A stretch of DNA of 64,000 nucleotides, from positions 37,092,204 to 37,156,203 of the forward strand of contig OW028582.1 in assembly GCA_932294295.1 (NCBI GenBank), written 5' to 3'. The notes beneath the pieces were generated by a model that was given only the letters and a program-made list of their open reading frames with translations, was not told the origin of the DNA and did not search any database. Made by a program: the position numbers and the translations under genes. Shown piece after piece: positions 48,530 through 59,222 of this stretch; position 1 is the stretch's first letter, and every line of letters begins with the position of its first letter. Origin of the DNA: Alitta virens (taxonomy: Eukaryota > Annelida > Polychaeta > Phyllodocida > Nereididae).

Positions 48530-48830
48530 TTACTGTAAAGGTGGTTAACGCCATGTCATGGTCGGTCAAACATCCCCAGCATGATGTCCGGCGGACGGGG
48601 GGCTGGTCAGCTGATGCAGGCAGCCAATTGGGACTGCCCTACGGCTAATCCCCCTCTCATGCCTATATAGCCTCTGCCCCCACGCTCCGTGGTCATTCGA
48701 TTTCCTTTCTTCCCGCCCACCATCACCCTAAATTTTAAAATTTCAGCTTCTGCTATTTTTATCAAATTATTTCCAGTATCGGGTACATTACAGGATTAAT
48801 AAAAAATTTCACAATCTACTAGAGATGTGT
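48530..48830 (+). promoter_or_regulatory. Candidate LTR-like module
   Basis: ctgtaaaggtggttaacgcc, agccaattggg, gcctatatagcc (TATA-like), leader ttcttcccgcccaccatcac, then gattaataaaaaatttcac. Same order of parts as the modules at 14.2 and 47.3 kb. Confidence 0.4.
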
Positions 48831-49099
48831 TTCAATTTTGTATCTTGCATTGTGTTTCCCCCAAAAGCAGGCCTGTATCATCATTACTTTTACTTGTGCC
48901 AAAATAAATGTATGGCAAATGTTTCCACACTTATCATTGTGTTGAGTTCTTCATTGCATTGACGTTAATAGATAATTATTGTAAGCACTTGAATATTCTA
49001 CAACCTTTTATGGCTGTTATTGCAAAGTATGGGATGCTAACTACAAGGAATATGTAGGAAACAACACCATTTTTAGCATTTTTTCCCAGGTGTTCCATT

Positions 49100-49410
49100 A
49101 TTATGAAAAAAAAAAGAATGAAACAATGTCAAAATGTCACTTTAAAAGTCATAGTGTCATTGATATGGTGGTTAGACAAAATCTTCATATTTTCCCCTTA
49201 TTATATAAAATTACGAAAAAGTAATGGCCATGAAACCCCAAAAAAGAATCTCTGCACTATTCAGACATATTCTGACAAATTTTGTATGCATATATGTGCA
49301 GTAAGTAGTGTATGAGCTCAGGAAACGGAAAAAATAATTATTCTTCATTTTTCTCTAAATATTCTAAAACACCTAAGATATGTCAATGTGACTATACAAT
49401 TTAATGTAAT
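49100..49410 (-). repeat. Repeat C-related copy
   Basis: Aligns in order with 49810-50120: tggtggtta/tggaggttt, ttttcccctta, gacatattctgacaaa, gctcaggaaacgg, aagatatgtcaatgtgact. Divergent but collinear over 300 bases. Confidence 0.6.
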
Positions 49411-49779
49411 TAATATGTTTGATGGTATTCATTTCATGTAATGTCTGCTCTAGCTAAGAAATAGCAATATATATGTTTGTAGTTAACACCGAGTGCCTTT
49501 ATAGGTAAATATATAATTTCATTAGTCACTCATAAGCCGGTGTGGGCTGGGGATACCAAAGATTTGTTATGTTTAAGTTAATTTTTAAATTTATGTATCT
49601 GTGTGATCATAATAAAAATGTTCATACATTAAAAGACACAAATAAGCTTTATATAGTTCAGCTCCTGAAGCACAATTTAACACAATGTTCAGCATTCTTT
49701 CTCCAGAATTTCCATTAATATACATGAAACGAATGTCAAAACGAAGTCTGAAAAGTGAAATACTATAATTTAGATATAC

Positions 49780-50165
49780 AATTGACATAATTTCACTCAT
49801 ATAGGGTAAATAGTGTCTTTGGTATGGAGGTTTGAGAAGATTTAGAATTTTCCCAATTTTCCCCTTATTTTGAAAATTCCTTAGTATTTAAGACCATTAG
49901 ACCCTCAAAAGGTACCACTACACTATTTTAGACAATATTAGACATATTATGACAAAGTTTAGGTGCAGTTAGGGCACAGTTATGCTCAAGAAACGAAAAC
50001 AAATACTCTTTGTCTATTTTTTCCCAAATTTTGTAAAATATAGCTGAGATATGTCAAGATGACTAGCAAAAGGCACCACTGGGCCAGATAAGGTAGTGCA
50101 TTAGTGTTTGAGTTCTGTCCTAAAACAGAGTGTTATGCCTGCCCGCCCTCCACTTTGTTCGCTGA
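49780..50165 (-). repeat. Repeat C copy
   Basis: Minus strand: GGAGGGCGGGCATAACACTC, GGACAGAACTCAAACACTAA, CTGGCCCAGTGGTGCCTTTT, and the far end AGTGAAATTATGTCAA. Joins the front part seen at 27.1 kb with the back part seen at 44.9 kb, so it shows the full family. Confidence 0.72.
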
Positions 50166-50805
50166 GGGGAAAAGCTAGCCAAGCGTGGCCGTCACTAGTG
50201 AAACAGTGGATAATCATATGTATATACTCATGAGTGAATACTTCACTCATGTTGAATTAATGTATAAATACATAGTCACAACACGAGTGAAATTTCACTC
50301 ATGATTCGAAAAATTTCTGAAGCATGAAATTTTGAAATAACATTAATAACGATAAATCATATTTTAAATGGAATCACTACAGGCGGGGCTTCAAGAAAGC
50401 ATTCGTCAAAACACAAAAAGTTAAAAAAAACTTAGAAAAATGTGGTTATGGTATGTATCCAGACTTTAATAAATTATTCCTGTAGAATTCAAGAAAAACC
50501 AGTTTTCGGGGTCTCCTGGCAAATTTAACACTAACAGAATACGTAATAATTTTAAATTTATCATGCCAAAAAATAAGAAAATATCATGCTGTATTCTTGT
50601 TTAATTGGCAAATAAATTATTTTCAATTCAATTCAATATTTAATATTACAGATTAGAGGTAAGTAATATCACAAAGCATTTGGCAATAATATTCAGAAAA
50701 TACATTTGGAATTATATTTAATATAGTTTACATTTTGAATAACACAATCATGGCCTGTTTTTGATTTGATAGACAGAACACTAAGATGGCAGGGGATGGC
50801 AACTG

Positions 50806-51066
50806 CCCCCCCCCCCCCCCAACCCCAACCCTAGAATTTTGCCAAAATATAGTACATTTATGATTACTGAAGTAAACATCAGAACGTCAGAAGCGTGACT
50901 TTTGACCGAACTGCACTCCCCCCCCCCCTTCCTTAGATATTTTCTGAGGCTACGGCCCTGCTGCCTTTTGTACCCCACGACCATGCGCGAAGCACGAGTG
51001 TAGTTCGTACTCTGTGACCTGACAGTAACCCGGTACTTTAAAATCCAAAAGGAGGGGGGGGGGGGG
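50806..51066. repeat. C15 and G14 homopolymers bounding 260 bases
   Basis: C15 at 50806-50820, C9 near 50920 and G14 at about 51053-51066. Between them is unrecognised sequence with no inverted-repeat ends. Confidence 0.7.
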
Positions 51067-51554
51067 AGGTTCAAAACTTAATGCATAGTAACATTTTTAT
51101 TATTTCAAACATTAATATAGATTTCCTACCCCACATTTTCTTGGAAACGCACCCCCAAAAAAAAGTCCCGGCTTCGAACTTAAAACCACGTGGGAATTCC
51201 AAGATTTGCTTAAGTACCATCCTAGGTGAAACTAAATATTTAAATATTGAGCTGGTGCTAAGAGGCAAATTTGCTCATGAACACAATGTGTTATTACCGT
51301 AACATACGTATATTATTTGAAAAACGAAAGAACGAAGCAAAAAAAAAAAAAAAAATATATATATAAATATATATCTTTTATTCGACAGCTTCAGGTCATT
51401 TATGACATATGTGTCACAATGTAAACAGAAAATACCATAATGATAAAATATATAAATATATATATATACTGTCAATATCAAGCAGTGTCCAAATTACTTA
51501 AATAGCTACACACGTGCAAGCCAGGTATGGCTCTAGAGGTGTTTGGGATGGAAA

Positions 51555-51599
51555 GGGGGGGGGGGGACGGGGGGGGGGGGAGGAACAGGGGGGGGGGGG
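51555..51599 (+). repeat. Three G12 runs
   Basis: G12, AC, G12, seven bases, G12 on the + strand. Strong quadruplex-forming pattern; also a likely spot for sequencing error. Confidence 0.9.
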
Positions 51600-52359
51600 A
51601 CGGTTTTTTTCCTCCTTAAGCCAATCCGTGGCTTCTGTAAGTTGCACCCACTGGTTCAGACTTCAGTTTAGCACTTCAGGACGCGTGTTAGGCTACATAG
51701 CTGCTTCAAATAAGGTACAGTGACTTTACAATTGTAAACTTTGATAATTAGTTCATGTACCTACCAGAAAGTATGGCGTTTTCAAGTATTTAAAGCAAGT
51801 TACTGATATTTTCATGAGTAAGAATTGACTTTTATTCCTTCATTGCAGTGTTTTTATCAATAACATGAACTTAGAACAATTAATTTGAGTCTGATTATCT
51901 AAAACGGATAAAACTGAATGCAGTGGTTTTAATTCTTAGAGGGGATATCCCCATTTTTAAAGGTTTACATCAGACCACATGCAGTTAGCATGAACGCAGA
52001 TATTTCAGAAAAAAATGAAGAAACTTTTTGATATGCATTTTAGTGACAGGCGACATCAGAAGACGTCTGAGCCTTTTACCAAATATTTAAATGCAAATGA
52101 TTATACCCGTTTAAAAACAGAGATAGATATGTTTATAGATATTCTACAGAGTCTATCTGTACTGGTTATGATACTAAAAATGTATAAGAGCTGATAGATA
52201 TATTAATAAGACACAATGAATTATCAATGATACAAAATTAACATAGCATAAGATATCGCTGGTGATGAAGAATAGAAGAATCTGCCTAAAAATTTTTTTA
52301 GTCTGAAACACGTTCTTAAATATATTTGGGAATATCAAATCGATTTGTTGATCTCTGAT

Positions 52360-52595
52360 CGGGCACTTCATGAGCAATGTCCCCGCCGCTGGATGTCATT
52401 CGGATGAGACGTTAAGTTGGCGGTCCCTTGTACTCAGTGTCTATGCTGAGGCAAGTAAAAGATCCCACCCATGGGGTAAATGTGTAAAATGCGTGGATTC
52501 CTCCTCTCTCTCACCTCATCAATCAACCCTCAATAGCGGCAAGAACTTGCCTTAGAGGGCTGCACTTTCCGTTAATATCTATCTATCTATCTATC
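52360..52595 (+). mobile_element. SINE-B copy with (ATCT)n tail
   Basis: Begins cgggcacttcatgagcaatg, contains ggatgagacgttaagttggc and tgtctatgctgaggcaagta, ends gagggctgcactttcc with a short clean (ATCT)n at 52575-52594. Together with 4384 it defines the 3' end of the family. Confidence 0.82.
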
Positions 52596-53040
52596 GTATG
52601 GAAAGTTGATTTCACCCCATTTTATAGGTATGGAAACGGTTCTAAACCTAATTTCGAAAAATTACAGTTTATCCATCATGGGTAGGTCTAAAGTTTTCTC
52701 ATGCATTCCACCATCCCGTTTCTGTCTTGTTGGTAAAAAAGTATAACTTTCAAGATTTTTTATGTGATTCTATATGTTTAACATATAAAAAATATATCCT
52801 TACATAGTGCAATCTTTTTACCATTTTCGTGTTAATGTGTTGTGAAACATTTTTGCTGAATCTTGTTTTTAGCAATAAAAGATTAATGTGTGTGCGTAGT
52901 TAGTGAAATGGCAGTAAGTGGAAATGCTCTACATTTAACTTAAAGCGTTTTTTGACCTTGACTTAAGGATATCATTGCTTGGTGACGTCAGACAATTGCG
53001 ATGCCTGATTTCACCAACGTGGTTAAAGTCAAAGTTCTTA

Positions 53041-53669
53041 AGGCCCTTTCACACATAGCCGGATCAGACGCCGGAGCGTCCCGGAGTAACATTTTATTAC
53101 CTCCGGGGGGTTCCGGGATCAAAGAGCTGTTAAATGTCAACAAAAAATAAATGTTTGGCGATGTGTACACGATGTCAATACGGTCTCAACAAGGAGCTAA
53201 CACGACTGTCCCGTTTAGAGTGCGGAGTGAACCGGATTTTCACAGTGCCTTCGCGGATATCACCGGTCTTTACACCGTGTTCATTCGTGTGGAACCGTGT
53301 TGCTCCTTGTACTCTCCGGCATTAATGGCGGCGAAATATTCATGCCCGGATGTAGCCGGAGATATGCCGGAGTCAATACGGAGGTTCCTGGAGATCGGCG
53401 GAGTATATTGGGAGTCTATACGGATCTACACGGATCTACACGGATTAAATTACTCCGGGAACTCCGGCATGAAAAATTAAACATGTTTAATTTTTTCCCC
53501 CGGAGTCCCAAGGTGGTCCAGGAGCACCCCGGACAATGACGGACAATGCCGGACAATCCCGGACATGAACACGATGTCTACACGGCTTTCCCCGGAGTAT
53601 GCGGGAGTATTCCGGAGTTGTCCTCCGGGACGCTCCGGCTTCTGATCCGGCTATGTGTGAAAAGGGCCT
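53041..53669. mobile_element. Harbinger-like MITE with TTA target duplication
   Basis: Terminal inverted repeats of about 48 bases begin AGGCCCTTTCACACATAGCC on the left and AGGCCCTTTTCACACATAGC on the right (read inward), differing by one indel and about one substitution near the ends. TTA flanks both sides (53038-53040 and 53670-53672). A 3-bp TWA-type duplication is the PIF/Harbinger hallmark. The 629-base interior is rich in TCCGG/CCGGA words and has no transposase, so it is non-autonomous; short ORFs in it are not genes. Confidence 0.8.
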
Positions 53670-54523
53670 TTAACCTACCACAGGCAGTGCTCTGCATGGC
53701 TGCCCTCAAGGTCATAGACTTGCATGGGCTGCCTTGGGAAGTTACTATAGCGATATAAGTCATTGACTGTAACCTACACAATGACCAAGAAGTTCACCAG
53801 AGGTTTCGCCTGACTGAAGCTACACCTCCTCTACTATTAGCACCTGTTGCTGCCAATATCCAATGTCTGCCGATATTGCATATTGGGCTGGATATTGTGT
53901 CCTTTGGGCCAATAGGCAGGTCTTTGGGTGGAAAACTATAGTCTTTGGGCAGCCCCCGGAGAATGTTGCTGTCAGACAATTTGTCTTTTTAATCCTTAAT
54001 TATTTATTCTTTACATTGAAATCATACAAATCACTTGTGACATGCTGTTTAAGGCCACTATTGCAGCGACCTCTCATGGAAATAAGAATAGCTGGCAAGT
54101 CGATTTTGGATAGACATTTGGATAATTTGATGTCCCCTTTTCATCTTTTTTCGTTCAGATACCTATTTTGAGGTATATTAGACTATTTGGATATTGGCAT
54201 GCATCTCTTCAGTGATAACCTATTCAGTCAAAATCATAATGAAAATATTGTTTTGTGTGTCATCAAAATGATATAGCATCTTAACAAATATTTGATTGGT
54301 TGTAAAGATATCAATTAATTGTTTATTCATTAAATCATGCTCCCATTCAACCATAGTGACGACAATACAGACATAAAGAGATGAATTTCATTAACTAAAT
54401 TGTTATTCAAAATTACGCAGACTTTCTGCATCTACTATATTTCTACTGCACATTTTGTTATGTAATCACCCTCAGCGGCATAAATTATGCCTTTTGGATG
54501 AGTTATCGCCTCAATAAACAAAC

Positions 54524-54560
54524 AAGATAGACAGACAGACAGCTAGACAGACAGACAGAC
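54524..54560. repeat. (GACA)n
   Basis: Short array of agacagacagacagctagac type. Confidence 0.9.
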
Positions 54561-56929
54561 AAAGACATTTATTCACACAAAGAGACACACATTTCATATA
54601 CAGACATTGTTTGAAACATACATAGACAAATAAACAAGTGAAGAAATATTTAAAATGTATTTTTCTCTATGTGTGGGAGGCCTCTCTAAGGTCTTAAGAC
54701 CGCTATCGAGAGACCACCCAAACAATAATAATACTAGTGTGCTAAATTGGAAATTTGTTTTACCACAGACACAAAACTCAAATGTATAATTTCCAGATGA
54801 CAGCAGATATGCTGTTCAAAAATGTGACACCGAACCTGCCAATTTATATGATTAAATGTGGAACACAGAATCTTTTTTTTAATGTACTATTTTGCATGTT
54901 TTCGTGTATGCTCCCGAGTATCTATGCCAGCTTTACATAGGGGCCAGCAGGGCCATGACCCTGGGCCCAAGGATTTAAGGAGGCTCTCTCACATTAAAAA
55001 ATACAATAAAATAATAGAACTTTGAAGTAAAATACCACTGGTTCATGTATATCAAAATGTAACTTTGATTCCTGTAAGTTAAACATTATCATGGATTTAT
55101 GATTGGTATCCTTGAAAGTCACAATTTTTGGGGCCTTATTAAAACTGCCTTTATTATGTATCAGCTTTGTTCAGGCAGGTGCCTTATAGTGCTAGGTTTT
55201 TGCAGACTTAAGTGAGTTGGGTCTTATCTATTTAAATGTGTTGTGGACTGTGACCATCTCTTAAGATTGGAATTTGCAAGACCTGGTTGTAAAATGCACT
55301 TATTAAACAGATGTAAGGGTGTACTGCCCTTTATTCTAGATAATTGTACATTTCTAGATTATTATATATCTCTATATCAGTGTTTATTTCTAGATTAACG
55401 CTTAAAATTCTAGATTAACGATTCTGGAGTCTACTGTCACGTGCAGCTTGAAGGAAACCATTGCACTGACGGAGGCCATTCATTTACTTTCATGCTTTTA
55501 GCTGTCACCAAACTTGCATTGCTCTGATAAATTTCTAATTTTTTTTTACTAAGTGCTTTTTCCTTAAATTTTATTAAAAACATCAAAAGCTCTAATTATT
55601 TTACATTTAAGGCGACCTCATTGAATGCTTGCTGGCCTTAATTGCTTGACATTTGCAGCCACCTTAATTACACCTTAATTACACTGAACTTTTACCCCAA
55701 GTCAAGCAACCGGCCAACTGGTGACACTACCCTTTGTCTCACATACTGGTGGCCTTAAATTGCAATTAAAATTTTGTGTTTGTACTTGTATTAACTTGGA
55801 ACTTATGCTAAGTGTCTTGAGAGGAAAACCCCGTGAAAGTTACATGACAGTGATAGATAGCACTGGTGTGAGCTCTAAAGCCCTTGTGGCCAGCCCTGTG
55901 TACAAAGCTGAATACTACCTAGGGAATTGAGAAAGACTCTGAATTGGCCTGCCAAGGAGTGTTATAGTAAACCCAGAAATTTTATTTTTACCTGAAAAAT
56001 GCCTGGTCCACGAGACCATAGCATAAGCACATGAAAAATGTGCATTTTAAATCTTGTTCAATTGCAATTGATTTCCAAAACAATTACAGGTGTGCATTAT
56101 ATGTAGCGAAGGTCACATAATAAGAATATGGTTATTCGCAGAACTGAAAGTTCAAAAAATTCAGAGTTTTTGGAAAACACCATTACGCTCTTTAACCTGC
56201 TTTAATATTTATTTTGCCACTGGAAAAACAGAGAAACAGTAAGTTAAAATAAATCTTTTATCAAGAAGGAAAACCATATCATCACCAGTTGGAGGCAAAG
56301 ATAATGATGAGATGACAAGGTTGGAAGCAAGGCATGTTTAACAGTCAACATCTACCCAACAGTCACTAAGCATAGTAAAAGTTAAAATTGCTTCAACAGC
56401 TCATTCGAACAACAAGAAAATGCAACAGCGGGCTACACATTAACAACAAAGAATGTCTATTTCTATGTCTATGTATATGAAATAATATGTCTCAGTGCCA
56501 CTTGGTTTAAACATAATCAGTATGACCACCTGCAAGAGGTAGATGTAATGATGAGATATATATATAATTTTATTGACATGATATTATCATAATTGATACA
56601 TTTGTCAACATACAAATAACATACAATAATACAGTACTTTTACAGTGATAAGAAAATAATACTAAAAGTGTGAAGCTAACAGTCTATATTAAATGTTGTG
56701 ACTATGTATTTTACAGCAAGTTGGTCCCGGTTGTGACTAGTAAAAATACTAATAATACAAACAAAAAATAAAAAACAGACAAATATATACTGCTTGTCCC
56801 AGTGGTTTAACCAATCTGGCTATCCATGTATGGTTCTAAATAATAGTATGCGAAGCCCAGGGGAAGAAAAAATAAATAAAAATTTAGAGGGCATGGTTTA
56901 GATATAAGGCATGGAGTGGTGGGTGGGTT
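54561..56929. other. Interval with nothing recognised
   Basis: 54680-54720 has a short palindromic phrase around ggtcttaagacc. No coding signal. Confidence 0.5.
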
Positions 56930-57112
56930 GATTAGGGCTTTACATCCTGTGTTTCCGCACCTGTTGGGCTAATTAGGACAAGCAGGGATCATGGCAATGA
57001 GACGAAGGATGAAACAGCCATCCAACTTAGGCTGTACCAGGAATTGAACCCGGGACCCAGTGGTTTGAACTTGGAAGTCCAGCGCGCTACCACGGAGCTA
57101 GGCCCCCACCCG
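56930..57112 (-). mobile_element. SINE-A copy
   Basis: Full-length copy with gattagggctttacatcctg, catggcaatgagacgaagga, gaattgaacccgggaccc, and agctaggcccccaccc on the + strand. It ends only a few bases before a minus-strand SINE-B copy, so the two lie head to tail. Confidence 0.82.
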
Positions 57113-57116
57113 TGAT

Positions 57117-57475
57117 ACGGCTTGGAGTCAACGCCGTGTTACACATTCACCCTATGGGTGAGGTCTTTTACTTGCCTCAGCATAGACACCGAGTACAGGG
57201 CACCTCCAAGTTAACATCTCAAGCGATGGACATCCAGCTGGGATGTAGCTCATGAGGAGTGCCCTAGGATCAAACCCGGGACCTTCAAAGGAGTGGGTGA
57301 GGTCTTTTACTTGCCTCAGCATAGACACCGAGTACAGGGCACCTCCAAGTTAACATCTCAAGCGATGGACATCCAGCTGGGATGTAGCTCATGAGGAGTG
57401 CCCTAGGATCAAACCCGGGACCTTCAAAGGAGCTGGCCAACATGGAATTGGCAGATGTCATAAACATTAGCCCAG
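57117..57475 (-). mobile_element. SINE-B copy with internal 139-bp duplication
   Basis: The minus strand shows TTCAAAGGTCCCGGG-type head sequence, CTCATGAGCTACATCCCAG and TGTCTATGCTGAGGCAAG. A segment of 139 bases occurs twice in direct tandem (57156-57294 and 57295-57433) with no difference that I could see. Confidence 0.8.
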
Positions 57476-59102
57476 CCAACACTTGAGACCAGTGCCAAAG
57501 GTTTTGACAAACAAAAATATTATCCTTAATTTTTTTAGAAAATGTTCATTACTGTGCATTATAACAACCAAAAATTGAGAAGCCCCACTGATTTGTACAT
57601 CTGAATATAAACTGCGCAATTTGCATTTTTCTTTCTGAACCCACCATGCATATCTGAAATAACAAAGAAAAAAAATTTATTGCAGGCACTCCTGTTGCAG
57701 CCAACCATAGTTACCATACCATCGAGTAGAATGACAAGAAGTTAAAAAATAAAAATAAATACAATAAAAATAAGAAAAACAAAAAAAAAGTTAACGCTTT
57801 GGAAATTCGTGTACAAGGATGAATCGAAAGGGAAATTAAGTTTTAGCTTTTCCTTTAAACTAATATCGTGAAGTGGTCTTTGAAATAACAAATATAAAAA
57901 AAAGCTATTGAGCTGTTAAAACATGCCTTTAATGTAAAAATAACAACATCAAACCAATTACATAAAAAAATAGATAAAAAAGAGTATATCCGGATATGAA
58001 AATGCTACTTTTTAACAAATAACTTTCAAAACAACTTGCTTGCCCAAAGAATAACAACTGAAAAATAACAACTGGGAAAAAAAAAGAATTTATTTCATTT
58101 GTCAGTCTGGAAGTGTGTGTTTTTATTGGGTCTTAGATCTATCCTCCTGGTCTGTTGTGATCATGTTGTTTAATGGGTTAATTATATTTATATAGGTTAT
58201 TTTTATATGTATATATGTCACTTAACAGACGAAATAAACTGTCTTGAGTCTTGAGTCTATATCATTTATTTTTATTTATTTATTTAACAACATATTTTAT
58301 AAGGGTGAATCACTCAGTAAATATACTGATTCAAGTAATGCCGTTAAAACAAATACAACTTGTATTCAAAACTAGATAGTATATATACAGAACAGATACT
58401 AAATATGCAAGTAAAACATATTTGATATGCTGCAAACAAACATAAGACTTAAGTATATTGATCGTGTACATGAATAAATTAATATGATTAAAAAAAAAGT
58501 TGTGACTGCGAATTTGTTCAAAACTTTCGTCATAACTGCATCTTGAAAATGTTACCTAACTCTGAGGAAACGTGCAGTTTGGGAAATAGGAATTGTTTCT
58601 GTATTTGTGAGTGAATTGTGTTTTACAATAATCAGATTAGTGTATCTGCATCTGACTAACTGACTGACTAACTGACCTACTAACTGACTGACTAACTGAC
58701 CGACTAACTGACTGACCACTTGACTGACCACTTGACATAATGACAGTAAATTATTGTATTGTAATATATAATTTTATGTTTAATTCTTGTTTAATTCCAT
58801 GTGATTGTAATCAGTGACTGACTGACTGACTGATTGACTGATTGACGTGCTGATTGACTGATTGACTGATTGAATAATTAACAAACCTTATTAATTTATT
58901 GAATATATTTTAAAGGGTGGCACAATTAGCAGGAGCTGTTTTTCATTGAGCCCCTTTGTGTGTATAGTAAAAAAAGACAAAGTACATAAATATCAAAAGG
59001 CTACAGACTAGTCTATATGCAATATATACAAAATTGAATAGTATGTATTGCCAAGTCACCCAATCTTCATAATACATAAAATGTATTTATTTTTATTTTC
59101 AG
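57476..59102. other. Presumed 5' side of SLC34
   Basis: A non-coding first exon and promoter should lie here or further left, but I could not identify them. A phrase gaaataaactgtcttgagtc at about 58233 resembles a LINE 3' end; tetranucleotide arrays occupy 58648-58872. Confidence 0.4.
58648..58872. repeat. (CTGA)n / (ACTA)n arrays in two blocks
   Basis: 58648-58738 and 58815-58872, separated by AT-rich sequence. The first block mixes CTGA, CTAA and CCAC units; the second CTGA and TTGA. Confidence 0.88.
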
Positions 59103-59222
59103 ATATCAAAATGAGCAGGGACGTAGAAAAAACTCACATGAAAAATTTGGAGTTGGAGGAAGAAGAGGAGGTGGACCCCTGGGATCTTCCTGAGCTCAAT
59201 GTCAAAACAACTCCATGGTCTG
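59103..59222 (+). CDS. SLC34: SLC34 exon with start codon
   Basis: A pyrimidine-rich tract ending in TTTTCAG (AG at 59101-59102) precedes the exon, and the ATG follows only eight bases later at 59111. The exon ends at 59222 before GTAAGT, leaving one base of codon 38. It encodes 37 residues, acidic in the middle (five consecutive Glu), ending TTPWS. The acceptor so close to the ATG implies that transcription starts in an upstream non-coding exon, which I could not locate. Confidence 0.9.

Larger units (their letters stand above)
50166..52359. other. Interval with homopolymers only
   Basis: G and C runs described separately, an A16 followed by (TA)n at 51339-51372; otherwise unrecognised. Confidence 0.5.

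Noticed and set aside
53134..53540. Short ORFs of 63-109 codons
   Set aside because: They lie inside the Harbinger-like MITE and reflect its GC-rich composition.
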